Positions 1 through 13,437 of a DNA stretch of 64,000 nt are shown one piece after another. The stretch is taken from NCBI GenBank assembly GCA_010094045.1, contig ML986579.1:127015-191014 (forward strand), given 5' to 3'. Position 1 is the stretch's first letter. The number at the start of each line of letters is the position of its first letter. Origin of the DNA: Lojkania enalia. Lineage: Eukaryota; Ascomycota; Dothideomycetes; Pleosporales. The translations under genes were made by a program, and so were the position numbers. Below the pieces are notes generated by a model. That model did not search any database, had not been told where the DNA came from, and was given only the letters and a program-made list of their open reading frames with translations.

Positions 1-3000
1 GCCAGACTGTCAAGATAGGCACCTTTATCGCCTGCAAAACTAAGCTTTCCACTGAATAGGACTAATAGGAGGACTATCGGGAATGTCATATCGTCTACTC
101 ACAGATAGCAGACTATCAGCAACAACAGAGAAGCCGTCTGTTGAGGGAGCACAATCACCACGAAGAATAGTCCAGACGAGACGTTCTTGCTTGGCTTAAA
201 CTAATCCTTTGTGTCCACCTAGTCTCAATATAAGACGACTGCACGCCACCTACAGGCGTGAAAGGGTTTTAGGTGTTGAGATCCGTTGGTCAGAGTTATT
301 ACTGTAACAACAAATTCAGAAAGAGCGGCCATTGGAATTGAAGTCTATGTAGAGCATAGTGTCAAAAGCATAAGGCCTATGTCTGCAGGTCAGAATCGTG
401 GTGACAGCTAAAACACCAAAGTTCTTTCGAAGTGCACACTGCAAGTTTCCCCAAAGGATTCTCCACGCGATTCCATGAGGATTTGAATTATGGTCCGTAA
501 AGAAACGCCCCCCGCCAAAAATGAGCATTGGCCCCAGAGATGTACCGTCTTGATATATTTTTAGGTACCACCACCTCATATGTTGGAAAAGAGCCTCCTA
601 GAAGCCGTGGGGTGGTCGTCTCTTATGACTTTGTATGTTGAACAGTTTCGGCGATCCACGGTCGCGTGACGGAGCCTTACTTAGCTTTACTAGTTTCCGT
701 CATCACATTGGTGATATGGAGCTATCAAGTAGACTAACTACTAAATCGCAGATCCTCAAGCATAAAAGGCGTTATTGATTACGCCGAGTTATACTTTCCA
801 AAGCACAGCCGTGAACACATTTTTAGCTCAGAATCTACGGATATAAGCAGTCATATCTCAGTCCGGATTAATGAGGGCGGCGCTGCAGTATTGGTGCGAA
901 AGTGTAGGAGAGGGAGACGCAAACCTAACACGGGAAAGGCAGAACGTTGCCTTAAGTGTGCCGTGCAAAGATTGGATGCTACTCCGGGCACGTCTTGTCA
1001 AGTTTCACGGAACTGAAGCCGGCACGCAATTCTAATAGGGTTTAGGGCCATCTCAAATGTCGTTATGAAAACTGAATGCTCGGTAGACGGGTTACTGGCT
1101 CTAAACCTAACTTCGAAGACAATTGCTTCGCTTTAAAGAATATATCTAATGAGAATGTATACAAAAACTGGACATTGGGTGACCGACTATATCTCAGAGA
1201 ACGGGGAAGTGTCGGATGTTCGGGGCCCGGTGCACGTAGTAGGACCTTTTAGGGAATGGGCGGGGGCGGGCGGAAGCCTGCGAACGAGAAGTCAAAGCGG
1301 GATGACGGGGTCCGGGAACTGGAAGTATTCTGATTCGATGCTTTAAACGCCAGGAAGAGTAAACACTGGAGTTGTAGATCGAATCTGTTCTCATACATAG
1401 GTATATCGGAGTTGGTTTAATTAATCGCTGACTACGTGAATGGCGTTTCTATTCCTACATTTTGGCATTTATTCATCTAGTTACTCGCGTCTGCTAAAAT
1501 CCAAGCAGGCGGGATAGTCAAGCTATACGTGCCGGGTGGTATGATGGCAATCTCGTGCCCTTGCTCGGAGATTGTCTTTGTGGGGCCAGACGAACAATTC
1601 GGCCGGCACTGTAAAAGTCTAGCCTGTTTGCCTTAAACTAGATTATTATTTCAAGTGTTCCACCAATTAACCGAGACGCTCGTAAAATATGTTGAGGCCG
1701 ATAACTATGTTGCATGCATCGGGAACTGGCGAACTCGGTGTCTAAGCAGGGATATATAATTTACTGCAGGGGCAGGGCGCAGCCTTTGATCAGAAATCGC
1801 AGTCAAGAGCAGCTGGGATATTAAACGATCGATATGGGACCCCCTGCTCCGCCTTCTTTGAGCTTGCTTGTCCGGCGAAAGGAAGCAAGTACACCTTCGT
1901 TTGATAGTATCCACACCCAGAAGAGAGGCCTTGCCTAATACTATTTGGGGAACATAATGCGAGCATGGCCTATCACTAGCGTGAATCATACTTGGGACTC
2001 CGTTAGCAAACGAACAGTATGCTTAAATTGGAGTCTAGGATGGGAGCCATCAAGATTTGGCCTTCTACATGAAAGAAGTTGCAAAAGGACGAAGGACGTC
2101 TATCCAGCTTTGCCAACAGATTTTCAACACAGCTGCTAGGCACAATATATGGGCTATTGGGGTGGCCGTTGTCTATGTAGAAGCAGGAATCAGGTTCCCG
2201 AATGACAGCGTACCAATCATTTAGTACAAGCCAACTTGAGGTTCCACAGTTCGCTGGCGCGTGACACTCCACATGATTTAGTATGTATGTGACGGGGTAA
2301 CCTTAATCGAGATAGTCTACCTACGAGATATTTACGCACGAGCCTACGGATTTCGACATACTGGTTTCGCAGCCTCACCACAGTATGAAGTCCTTCTAGG
2401 CCGGGTACCGACTAGGTAGAATTATATGCTGATTGAGACTGATACGCCAATGACCTTCAGAATGAAATTATTAGACTGGATATCGGCGAGACATTTCCTA
2501 GTCGAGGCAGTAGTCTCAGTAGCGTCAAGGATCTTGGGCTTTGCCATCTGGAGAGCTCACTTCTACCCCCGGGAATGTCATGCGAAAGCCCCCAATTCAG
2601 ATCCCTCGGACTTTTGACAGTAGTAGGAGCCTAGAACCAGGCAAAAGCAACTGATAAGGGTAATTACGGATCCACAGGGTCCGTAGAGATGGCGATAAGG
2701 ATACTCACCTCATGCGCCAGAGGGGACTGAAAACTGAGGGGGAGCATTATCCAGAGAATCCAAAAGTGATCTAGCAGGTAGTCTCATAGAACTCGTTGCG
2801 GATAGGGCAAAGCTGCTGAAAAAATTCTAGATAAATTCGAGCGAGCGGTGCTAAGAGGCAGTGAAGAACCACGCTAGCTTGAGGTTGATATGTTTCACTT
2901 GGCTTGCTGATGCTTAATCCGCATCTCTCAAACTGTTAGCCTGAATTAGGCCCTCAATCACACCAGAAATCTCACGAAGGTGCCTCGTAGGGTATGATAC

Positions 3001-4448
3001 TGTACAATTGTAAAACGCTCTGTGGGAGCCGAATCGAGGATCTTGGCGCGGTCGATTCCGTCTGAACCTGGATACCTTCAGAGACGACTGCTCAGCAGCG
3101 AGATTGAGACGACGGTATGATGCTGCGCCAAGTTGGTGCGTATCGATCGTTCCTGCTCAGCTCTGCAGTTTAAGCGTGCCCGTATTGATTATTGTCGAAG
3201 TCCCCCGAGACATTGAATCAATGCGTGCCTCTTTTCGGCCTCCTAGTTATGAAGGATGAGACAATAGGGACGTTGATAAACACTGCACTATAAAACACAT
3301 TCCCCTCCAGTAGTCTGACTCTCATCGTTCATGATTGATGGTTCATCGTATTTACTAAAGAAAAAACCACCCATCTTCGGCCCGAAGTGAATCTTTGTTG
3401 AAAATCCAGGATGCCACATGCCGTCGAACACCCCGAAAATGGAAATCAACAAGATAATAATCCGAATCGGCAGGTAAGAGGCACAGCGGCTCTCAAATCC
3501 CAGCTTCATTGTTTGAGGGCTAACACGTTCTGAGCACCTAGGTCAACCACATTTCAACCCAAAGCGAGCACTATTCCAACCAAGATAATGGAGGAAATGA
3601 CGGAGTTCACTCTCCTGCTCTCAGCCGATGGCTAGATCAACCAACTTCAGAAGAGCCCTTCACGGGTCAACAATTGAGGAGTGACGGAGGGGCTGAGGGA
3701 GGAGGTTCAAACGGAAGAATTGAAAGTGGCGGACGCCAAACTTGACCTGATTATGGCACGTCTGCTACCGTCAATCGCTCATAAGAGCCAATACTTGACT
3801 ACAACCCAAGCACGGTGATCTGGCTGTTAGGGAAACACGTTGTTCCGATACACCTACTCGCATTGTAACCTTCGTGTTTGGAAATATACCTCCCTAGTTT
3901 TAGACTATTAGGATTGAAGCTTGAATTTCTATGATGTCTGAGGTATCACAAACGCATGGAATAAGTGAATGCTATTGATTGTCGCTGTAGTGCACGGACC
4001 AATCTAGTCGTGTTTTGGTGGATCCTTCTTACGCACGTGGCTCTTGCGTTTCTTCCGAAAATTGGTAGGTAGGTATTCTGCATTCCGTCTCGGTTATGAT
4101 AGTTTTTATAAACCACTCTGCAGGAAATGCGTTGGATGAAAAACGAAGAATGAGCTCTAAGGATAAAATGCGGTTCCGCTGGCTCTCCTAAGAAATCCCG
4201 CATTTTGAGGGCGGGTCCGAATCATCGGCGTTCGGCGAGACCCTTGTTCTTCATCTTTTGGTCAATTGCGGTAATTAAACCCTGACCAACCTCCACTCTA
4301 ATTGAACTCATGATTTTCGCAAAATACTCGCGCCGCGCTCTTCTTTGCCCTTAAGTCCAATTCTAGTGGCCTTCATACACGGTAGGACTTCCTTTCCAAT
4401 ATAGCATTTATCTGGATCGCGGATTCGATACAACTACAATGCAACATC
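1..4448. other. Gene-free left end; nothing recognised
   Basis: I see no gene, RNA or mobile element here. The longest open frames are under 100 codons on either strand and read like chance protein, with no splice-joined family match. Base composition looks even, and the long A, T or C runs common in other intergenic parts of the window are missing. It is not obviously AT-rich as repeat-induced mutation would make it. It may be degraded repeat or plain non-coding DNA. Confidence 0.5.
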
Positions 4449-5725
4449 ATGGATTGGCGAGCTAGCTTGAATGGGCAAGTGGCTCTGAAAGACACTCGAC
4501 ACCGAAAAGGCAAAGAACCAATGTCATTAACTCCAAGAATCGCCAATTCGGCGTGTGGCCTTGCAATAGAGGTTATAGGAGGCTCAGTTGCGAAAGATTT
4601 CACAAATTCTATGCAACTCGGAACGCCAATGAATAGCAAAATTATAAACCAGCCATCTTCGAGCACTCAATGTCGGTGGCAAGAGTATCTTCATGTTCGT
4701 TCGGGAGGATATGGCACATTTAAACCACTGGAGTCTTTACATGACACTTTTCGCTCAAGCCCCATTGAGAAGTCGCCAAACCTCGAGTTCCAGGAGTTCC
4801 TGAGCCAGACTGAAGACTCATTCTGGGAAACACCCGGAAGCCTGACCCCAGGCTCATGGACGAACGATTTCTGCGATGGTTCTGCTGTGATAGGAATATT
4901 TCCGCTCTCCGCAATGCCGGACAATGGCGTTCAATTGGACTCTCCACTATCAAATCCAACGTCTGACTGCGAGATGAGCTCCGAAGAAATACAGGTCGGA
5001 AGCGAGAGAAAACAGCTGCTCTCAGCCATGACCCAAGACCTCAGTCATTGTGACAAATCAATAATTAACCCTGAAGAAACTGTCGTCGTCCTAGAACAAT
5101 TGAGAGAAGAGCAATTCGCAAAGGTTAATGGAAAGGCGCTCACTCGACTAAACCTAATCCTAGCGCACATTGCCAGGACGGGCGAACTAGACCAAAGTAT
5201 TCAACAACCCGCAGCAAATTTGAAAAGTAATGGAAGCTCTTACAATATTAGTAGTGGTTTGAATATTCCACGGACGCCTCAATACTTGCTCCGGCGGCGC
5301 TGCAGACAGTCTCACAAGGCAATTATTGATCATGATCCCTCAGTTGAATTTATGGCGGCAGAGCAGCATCCAAAATTATTTGTCCAGCAGTTAGCCCTAA
5401 ATGGCAGCCTAGTTGCTGAGTGCAATGATGACGAAGAGGCACCAATTCCTGTTTTCCATTGCCCATGGGTTCGTTGCCATCAGGTGAGTGTCCTAGTTAC
5501 TTCTATAGTTTTCTCATCGAAATGCTAATTTAACCAATTTCAAAGCGCTTTAACAACCCTGCGAAGCTTCGAGTAGATATGGATACCCATATGGAATATC
5601 TTTGTTCTCATGAGGACTGTGCTGCCCAGTTTCATAGTCGTAGGGAATGGGCTGATCATATCGTTAAGCCACACCATGACCTCCTCGAACATAGCTTCGG
5701 CACGTCGATAAGGACTGAGAGATGA
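4449..5725 (+). CDS. C2H2 zinc-finger protein (404 aa)
   Basis: Exons 4449..5483 and 5546..5725; the 62-bp phase-0 intron opens GTGAGT and has a TAAC-like branch site before its AG. About 330 residues of low-similarity Ser/Pro/Glu-rich sequence precede a C-terminal pair of zinc fingers. The first is degenerate (Cys338, Cys343, then His360). The second is a normal C-x4-C-x12-H-x4-H unit at Cys365, Cys370, His383, His388. The intron splits finger 1 right after its second Cys, which supports the splice. Such proteins are usually nuclear DNA-binding factors in fungi, but no target or orthologue was recognised. The ATG was chosen as the first in the long frame; an upstream exon cannot be excluded. 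It lies alone beside the gene-free left end. Confidence 0.75.
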
Positions 5726-6752
5726 ATCTCTGTACGCCTTAGTCTTGCACATGGAATATGTGATGGTGCGGACCCGCGAATCACCGCACATGTGGAGTGA
5801 GGAATTGCCTTCTAGCACATAGGGCTCGGGCGCATCCGCACTCATATGTTCTTCTAGCAATTTCCCGTATCAATTTCCTGGGGAGATTGCGTTCAGAGAT
5901 AAATTCAGGAAACTAGGGATTGATGGCATGAGCAAGAACTCCTAAGTAACGAATTTTATTCGTTACCACTGGACCAGTTGCGATGCTACATTTTCCACCG
6001 CAAGGTTATTTTCTGCCTTGACAAAACAATACATTAGTTTAATGTATAATTAAAGTTGGCGTATATCATGATGTTGGACTTCTAATGGTTAGAGCAGCCT
6101 AACTTCAGGATGGTGTTATATTAGGCCTTAGGGCTTTTTGCTGACTTCAGGATGTAAAGTTAACACCTTATTATCATAATAGTCAATTGCCAATTTCAGT
6201 TGCTTGGAATTGGAAGGCTATTAGTTAAGGTTTGAGCGGGCATTAGGGATGGTCAAGATTGAAAGAAAGATGATCAGGTATCTCGGCTCTAGGAGATTGT
6301 AGGAAATATGGGCAGGGTAAATAGATGCAATATTGTACAATACTTAGAGCATTCCGTGCGGGGTTTGAGTCTGAAAAGCTACAAGAGCGTCCCATTGGGA
6401 ATACGAAATCCTTCCTATGCTGCTCAACGAGTTCCTCTAAGTGCTCCGGGCCTTCGCGAGCCGAGGGTGGCAGGCCTCCGAAGAGGGGCTAAATTAGGTG
6501 GAAGTGCAGCCAGCACATACCCGTCTTTCCCTCCCTAATGATCCGAACGCGTGTCTTGCGCTCAGTATCGAAATTCTTCGTAAGAAAAAGTAGATGTTCC
6601 TTGAGAGGGCTCTTTGACGATGGATCTCATGAGACGAGGCGTGCCGCGGCGTCCAGGCCACATGACCCGGCGCCGACCGCGTTCCACTCTGCAGTCATCA
6701 TCGCCCGCAAATGTTCTAGTCGACGCATTCAGTCGACGCCCAACATAGCACA
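5726..6752. other. Intergenic, upstream of AMP deaminase
   Basis: About 1 kb between the zinc-finger gene and AMP deaminase. The part around 5950-6250 is AT-rich and holds no frame of note; 6300-6750 has short frames only and is probably promoter and 5' leader of the deaminase gene. Confidence 0.5.
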
Positions 6753-9700
6753 ATGATGAAAGGTAAACCGCACATGTCAGCACGGATACCGTCAATTATG
6801 GGCTAACAGCGCATTCCTGCTCTCAGCGTCGCATTCGACTGCACCGGATGCCTCTCCAGACCTGCCACCAGGGCACGTCGAGGACACGCAGATCCCCTCG
6901 TCAGAAGACGAAGACCTGGGCCCTGATTCTTCCGATCCCGACGCCGGCGATGGTCAACCGACACAGGATAGCAACAGTGCAACCGTGACAGGACGGGCGG
7001 CAGCCGGTACGATCCTAGAGGGAGACAACAATGGCCAGTCTGACGACGCACAACCACCTGGACTGTTGCCCCGTGACAAGCAGCGACGGACTGCGTTCTA
7101 CGATTACGCTTCTGAGAAACAAATGAGCCATTCCGAGGCTAAGCAATTCTACCAGCGCCACCAATGGGAGACTCAGTTCGGTGGTTCGCAGGCTGGCGAT
7201 AGCTACAGTCCAGTCATTCGGGCAAAAACGTTTCCCGCAAATTTAGACGGGCTCGAGGCATTCAGTAGAGCCGATAGTATAAGGTCGCGAAGGAGCAATG
7301 CAAGCCTTGCACACCAGGTGGCTAAGCCCGTGCTCCCCCTCGGCTTGTCACTGGGAGAACAGTCACAGGGGCACATGTCGCCCGAGCCATCAAATGATCA
7401 CATCGCGGTTACTGATCCCCACAGTCTGCTGCGAGCGGATCACGAAGCTAGGGAGCATTCAAAACACCCCGGCCTTCCGCACGAGTATAAGCCGCCTCTT
7501 CTCGCCAGTGAAGGCATTCATGGTGCTGGCGCAGGCGTCGGCATAGGATCTGGAGCTGGAGGGTTCGCTATGTCAGATTCAAGTGTTACAGAAGAGCTCA
7601 GTTCTATCTATACCAATATTCAGAAGGTATTAGATCTTCGTCACAAGTATATTCGCTTGTCTTTGCAGCGTACTTTCGACAACCCCAAGGACGACCCGGG
7701 ATGGAGAATTTACCCGCCCCACCCAGAGCCCGTGTGGGATGATGCAAAGGGGCGGCAGAACGGCACTGGCAGCTTGCAGAATAGCGGAGTGCTCAACCCT
7801 GCAGAGAACTCGAAGCCACCCCGGAAAATGGGTAAAGACATTGGAAAGGACTTTGAAATGGAAGACCTAACGCCACTTCCCGGGCCATCAGAAATGTCGT
7901 TCCGATTAGATGAAGGAGGGGTTTTCCAGGTCTATGAGACAGCCAAATCCGCGGAGCTAGATTCGCCCATTGTCGCCATTCCAACACTTCGAGAGTTCTA
8001 TATGGATTTGGATGCTATCCTCGATGTATCATCTGATGGGCCAAGTAAAAGTTTTGCCTTCCGGCGACTACAATATCTTGAAGGGAAATTCAATCTATAC
8101 TATTTGTTGAACGAATATCAAGAGATAGCAGATAGCAAGAAGGTCCCACATCGAGATTTCTACAATGTTAGGAAGGTGGATACCCACGTTCACCATTCTG
8201 CGTGCATGAACCAGAAGCATCTGCTTCGCTTCATCAAATCGAAAATGAAGAAGTTCCCGGATGAGGTAGTGCTCTTCCGAGACAACAAGCATCTTACTCT
8301 AAAGGAGGTTTTTGAGTCTATCAACCTCACGGCATATGACCTCAGTATCGACACTTTAGATATGCATGTACGTTTTGTGCTGGGAGCAGATCTCGATGAC
8401 AGCTAAGGTTTTCAGGCTCACACGGATTCCTTTCATCGATTTGACAAGTTCAATTTGAAATACAATCCCATTGGAGAATCTCGCCTAAGGACAATATTTT
8501 TGAAGACAGACAACGACATCAAAGGACGATACCTTGCAGAGATTACCAGGGAAGTCATTTCTGATTTGGAATCTAGCAAATATCAATTCGTTGAATGGCG
8601 GATTTCAATATACGGACGTGAAGTCAATGAATGGGATAAGCTCGCCGCATGGGTTTTGGATAATAAGTTGTTCTCGCCAAATGTTCGGTGGCTTATTCAA
8701 GTGCCGCGGCTATATGATGTCTATAAGGGCACCAAGCTCATGGATAACTTTGAGCAGGTTATCGTGAACGTATTCCAGCCTTTGTTCGAAGTAACGCGGG
8801 ATCCAAGCAGCCACCCCAAGCTCCACATCTTCCTGCAAAGGGTCATTGGCTTTGATAGCGTAGATGACGAAAGCAAAGTGGAAAGACGCTTATACAAGAA
8901 ATTTCCTGTACCAAAGGTCTGGAACACGCATCAGAACCCACCGTACAGCTACTGGATATACTACCTCTTTGCAAACATCGCCTCTCTGAATGTTTGGCGA
9001 AAGCAGCGGGGGTTCAACACTTTCTTACTTCGACCTCACTGTGGTGAGGCTGGTGATACGGATCACTTAGCGGCGGCAGTTTTGTGCGCTCATAGCATTA
9101 GTCATGGCCTTCTTCTACGAAAAGTGCCATTGCTGCAATACATCTTCTATCTCGAGCAGATTGGAGTAGCAATGTCACCGCTCAGCAACAATGCGCTCTT
9201 TCTTGCATACGAGCGCAATCCCTTCCTAAGCTATTTCCGACGCGGTCTCAACGTATCCCTATCAACCGATGATCCTCTACAATTTGCTTTCACGAAAGAG
9301 CCCTTGATCGAAGAATATTCTGTTGCAGCACAGATCTATAAGCTCAGCGCCGTGGACATGTGCGAGTTGGCCAAGCACTCAGTTGAGCAGAGTGGTTTTG
9401 AACATGTCATCAAGCAGCGCTGGCTTGGAGCCAACTATCATCTTCCGGGTGTAGCTGGCAACGATATGGCTAAATCAAACGTACCCAGCATCCGAGAAGC
9501 ATTCCGGCATGAGACTTTGACACAAGAGCTCGCCATGTAAGCGTATCTCCGTCCTTGGCTGTACGCCTAAAGAAGATGCTAATATGATTAGGATCGATCG
9601 CTACACTCGTGCTTCGCAGACCAATGCCAACTCACTAACAACATCCAATCTTCAACCCGAGCTGGGTCCATTGTATCCGCAAACCCCACGATCAACGCAT

Positions 9701-10321
9701 GCTACCCATCCAGGCTCCCCTGTTGCTTCACTCTATACAGCTAACTCGACTGCAAATCCACCGGACCATGTCCAATTCTCCACCCTTCCGCCGGGCGTTC
9801 TCCATAGCGATCGCACACAGAACTCTCCTAGTTTCCCTGTCCAACAAGCTCGACTCGTTCCCTCGAGCTCCGTAACAAACTTACAACTAGAAAACGTCAC
9901 CCAACCCACATCACCTACGAGGGCCAGGGAATCAGACAACTTTGAGCGATCACGCCGAAGCAATTCCATGGTCTTAAATCCCGGCGCTACTGTTCCGCCC
10001 CAACCTACAAGTGTGGGCCTCACACACGCCCGAGCGACCTCCCAAACGTTCCCAAACTTCAGTTCCGCACCCGCGGAAGAAGGGTTGACGCTGACGCGAT
10101 CCGGATCCGGTGCACCCCTTGACGCCAATGAACCCCGAATGTTTCCAGGCGTTGTAAGCCGGCGGAGGAGAAGTAGTCTAAGGAGTAGCGTTGTTGAGGA
10201 AGGCGAGCCTTCGAACGCGTTCGTAGGGAATGCGAGGGAGGAAGGGCATTCCGGATTTAGAAGGCCTGAAGGAAGCTCTGCCGTCCGGGAAGAAATTGAC
10301 ACCGATGATGAGGATGATTAG
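6753..10321 (+). CDS. amd1: AMP deaminase (1133 aa)
   Basis: Hydrolyses AMP to IMP and ammonia in the cytosol, controlling adenylate balance and the purine nucleotide cycle. Exons 6753..6762, 6827..8367, 8416..9536 and 9592..10321. The metal-binding HxH of the amidohydrolase fold is at His457/His459, in the context [15 protein letters not shown]. The 48-bp intron ends just before the [13 protein letters not shown] segment. The [11 protein letters not shown] stretch and the family signature SLSTDDP (798-804) follow. The catalytic part spans roughly residues 330-960; the N-terminal 300 and C-terminal 180 residues are Ser/Pro-rich and likely regulatory or disordered. The first coding exon is only 10 nt (two Met codons, Lys and one base); an in-frame stop at 6717 limits upstream extension. 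Length is somewhat above the usual fungal size because of the tails. The enzyme call is very secure; the start is less so. Confidence 0.93.
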
Positions 10322-10937
10322 ACGGGAATAGCCGGAAATCGTTATTATATGCCAAAGCGGGAGGAGAATTGAATTTGAGTAATACTGCAAATGTGGGCTA
10401 CCTAGAGGCGGATACCAATATGTTTATGGCGGGCGTGAGATTGTAAATGGGTCGACCAAACAGATTTCGTGTTTCATAGAATGGGGTTCTCAGACGGATC
10501 GTTCACTATTGTTACGGTAGATACGAAATACTTACGTAAACGGGCAATAGATGTTTGTCATTATCGCTATATAATATAGATAGGTTACACGAATACAAGC
10601 GCGAAATGATACGCGTAGATTGTATCCCTAAGGGTCACATCTGAATGTAGATAGGGTAATATACATTGTCGACTTTGGACTGGCCTACGTGCACTATAAC
10701 CTGGGTCCGACAAAAGAGTAAGTAGACTTATGGGCTTTAATATAGCGCAAGCAGAGACATGGAAAGTAAGAGAATTCCCACACGTCTAGCTTTTTTTCTT
10801 TACCCCATCTGACCTTCATAGAAATTGCTTTACGAATCCAGCCACTTTTGCCGCCAAACTCCGAATCATTCCCTAAACCGTCCTCAATCCTTCTTCATAT
10901 TCCACCCCAGCCTCGATGATACTCAGCCCTAGATGTT
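10322..10937. other. Convergent 3' intergenic region
   Basis: The 3' ends of the AMP deaminase gene (+) and pmt4 (-) face each other here. AT-rich, with no open frame or repeat that I can support; it presumably holds both 3' UTRs. Confidence 0.5.
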
Positions 10938-13437
10938 CTACTTCGCAAAATGCAAATCATATGCCAACCACTTCCTGGCATTGACCTGTGGAACTGTGAG
11001 ACCGGGCTTACCATATGTGAGCGGCGCGAAGAATAAGAAGCACCAGATAACAGCGCTAAGAATAACAATAGTGGCAATCCAGCTTCCGAGCAAACTTTGC
11101 GTTGCCACCCGTTCTCTGACAGGCTTGCTCCGTGTCCGCCTGTGGCCCTTCACAGTGGGCGAGCTTTCGGGGTCAACCGGTTCAATGTTAAAAATGAATT
11201 CAACTAGGGCACCCGTAACGAGTGTGCTAGCAAGATGAGCTGGAAGATAGTGATGCAGGAAGAGCTGGCGGCCCATTATGTAGAAGGGAACGTAATGAGC
11301 CGCCCACGTAAGGAAGAAGAATCCTGTTGAATTGTAGAGGCGAGAACGAGTGCCTAGTCCAGAAAGGTTGGTCAGAATATCGTTCGTGAGGGTATATAGG
11401 AGATGCATTGACGCAGAATAAGACTGAGAGTCCAAGGAAATAGGCGACTTACGTTCATCAAGTGCATCCATTCCACGACGGAGAGCTAATTGATCGGCAC
11501 CAATAATGCCGGCGAAAACGGCGAGCAGAGAAGATGCAAGCCACCAGCCGACTGGGTTTCCAAGGAAATAGATTTGCTGGCGCGTCTCGTTGTTGGTCCA
11601 GAAGGAGACACCTCGGAGAAGGAATGGCCAGGAAACCGGGAAAGAGGAATACGGATGAGAGCTTGTGAGAGCGTTGTTGTGAAAGAACATGGCGCGCTGT
11701 AATTCGACATATTTCCTCAAAAATGGAAGAGATTTAACCTTCTTGGGTTCCTTCTTGTTACGCTCGCTGTCGGCTGGAAGCGACGGAATATCGTCGACTA
11801 ACCAGACGTTGCTGGTCTGTTGTACGTTCTTATTGCCGTTGATTTCAGCCTGCTTGTAGGCCCAGTCAGGAAGAGGAGTCGTGTGTGTCCACATTGCAAC
11901 CTTGGTGGGTACATGGATCAATTTAAAATGGGAGGACATAGTCTTAAACTCTTGGCCACCCTTTGCATTTTCCACTTTGATCTCAAAAAGGGTATCATTA
12001 TATCGCTGTCCATTTGCGTCATCGGTGCCAACAGTGGTAAACTCCTGGTTGGTAGGATAGTAAGGAGAAGCCACATCGTGAGTAAGCAGGATAGTGTCAG
12101 TGACGAGATGGCGGAGTCGAATAATATCTCCAATCTTCACGCGCTGGTTTTGAGTGCTGGGCAACTGCTTGATAGGGAGAATTTGCCAGTGATTGTTGGT
12201 GTCATTATGGGGATATCCTGTAACCTGCTGGCCCTGAGATGAGATGCGGCCGTCGTCATAGCGGAGAGGGTAGCGGTCCGGATGGCTGTGGAGATAGACT
12301 TTGGTCTCCTTATGACGGATGGTGACGACATCGTAATAGTCAATGCCTACTGACTGAAGGCTCATGATGTTGTCGCTCAGGGTTTCCTGAAATTCGGGGG
12401 TCATGAAGTCATCACCAGGTCCGGATCGAGTAAGAATTGAGAAGTGTACCTGGAACCAGAAAAGGTAGAGGAAAAAGGGAACAACTATGAGGCCAACTGC
12501 ACGAGCGGCAAAGTGCTTCCCAAACTCGGGGAGGCTTAGTGCCCCCTGGCGGCGGTTGATATCCATTAAGTCCCACAAATCAATCAAGACCGGAACACCA
12601 ATGGAGAAGAAGGTAAAGGTACCAACATATTTGGTAGATATGACGCAACTTAGACAGACACCAGTCAGCAGAAGCCACTTCCACCACTTCCGACTGAAAG
12701 GAATATGCCGAAGCTTATAGAACCGAATATAGGAGAGCACCGAGAGTGCCATGAAGAAAATCAGGGTAGCGTCGAGCAGAATCAATCGGGTCTGGCCAAT
12801 GTGGGCATTGTCGAAGAGCAAGAGCCCGGCTGCGGTTACGCAAGCCGGCAGAGAGTATCCAGACTCCCACATGATTAGGAAGACGGTGGGCACGGTGAGG
12901 GCGCCCATGGTAGCAGGCATAGCTCGATACGCGACATAGGGGACTTTGTTGGTGATGTACGAGTCGCCAATGTTCTCGAACAAGAAGTCGCCCCTGTAGC
13001 CCACTAGCCATCCAGCGAGTGCGAAGAGAAGCTTTCCGAAGGGAGGGTGGACGTCAAAGAAGTAGGTGCGTTGGAGATAGTAGGAAGCGAACTAGAGAGC
13101 ACGTCAGCCTCGTCCAGAGCTCTTGCGGGGGTCCGATTAAATGCCAGCCAGATGGCTTATACCCTGTCGGGCAACGTACCTTTCCAAAATGCACCTCATC
13201 AAAGACCACCTGCGAGGGATGACTTATTCCCCAGAAGCGCGTGATGAAAGCCAGAATGGTGATGATGGCAAGCGCGATCTTGTAATCCCATTCGGGCCCT
13301 TGATGCGGCTTGAACTCCCTCTTTACATTCACAACGGCATCATGGTCCTTCTCGGGGGCGGGCTCGGGAGGATTCGGTGTGGCAGCGCGTTTCTTGTCCT
13401 TGGGACCACGATGCCGCACGCCAGCTGGAGAGGACAT
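10938..13437 (-). CDS. pmt4: Protein O-mannosyltransferase Pmt4 (770 aa)
   Basis: Transfers mannose from dolichyl-phosphate mannose to Ser/Thr of secretory proteins at the ER membrane. Exons (transcript order) 13437..13180, 13091..11453, 11353..10938. The catalytic Asp-Glu pair is at 80-81, in VVFDEVHFGK, after a cytosolic tail and the first membrane helix. A multi-helix N-terminal part is followed by the lumenal MIR region around residues 310-520, then C-terminal helices with PVGWW and FLHHYLPAHLA. Overall similarity is to the Pmt4 rather than the Pmt1 or Pmt2 subfamily. The second intron (11354..11452) is 99 nt, has no in-frame stop and could be misread as coding; removing it gives MDALDERTRSRLYNSTG, the expected continuous sequence. 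Aspergillus calls this gene pmtC. It runs in the same direction as the nucleotide-sugar transporter upstream. Confidence 0.93.

Noticed and set aside
1149..1346. Short GC-rich frame in the left end
   Set aside because: 65 codons, no family match and not supported by splice signals.
9733..10302. 189-codon minus-strand frame
   Set aside because: It is antisense to the Ser/Pro-rich tail of AMP deaminase and has no domain.
12715..13011. 98-codon minus-strand frame over pmt4
   Set aside because: Alternate frame of the pmt4 main exon; the true frame carries the conserved mannosyltransferase sequence.
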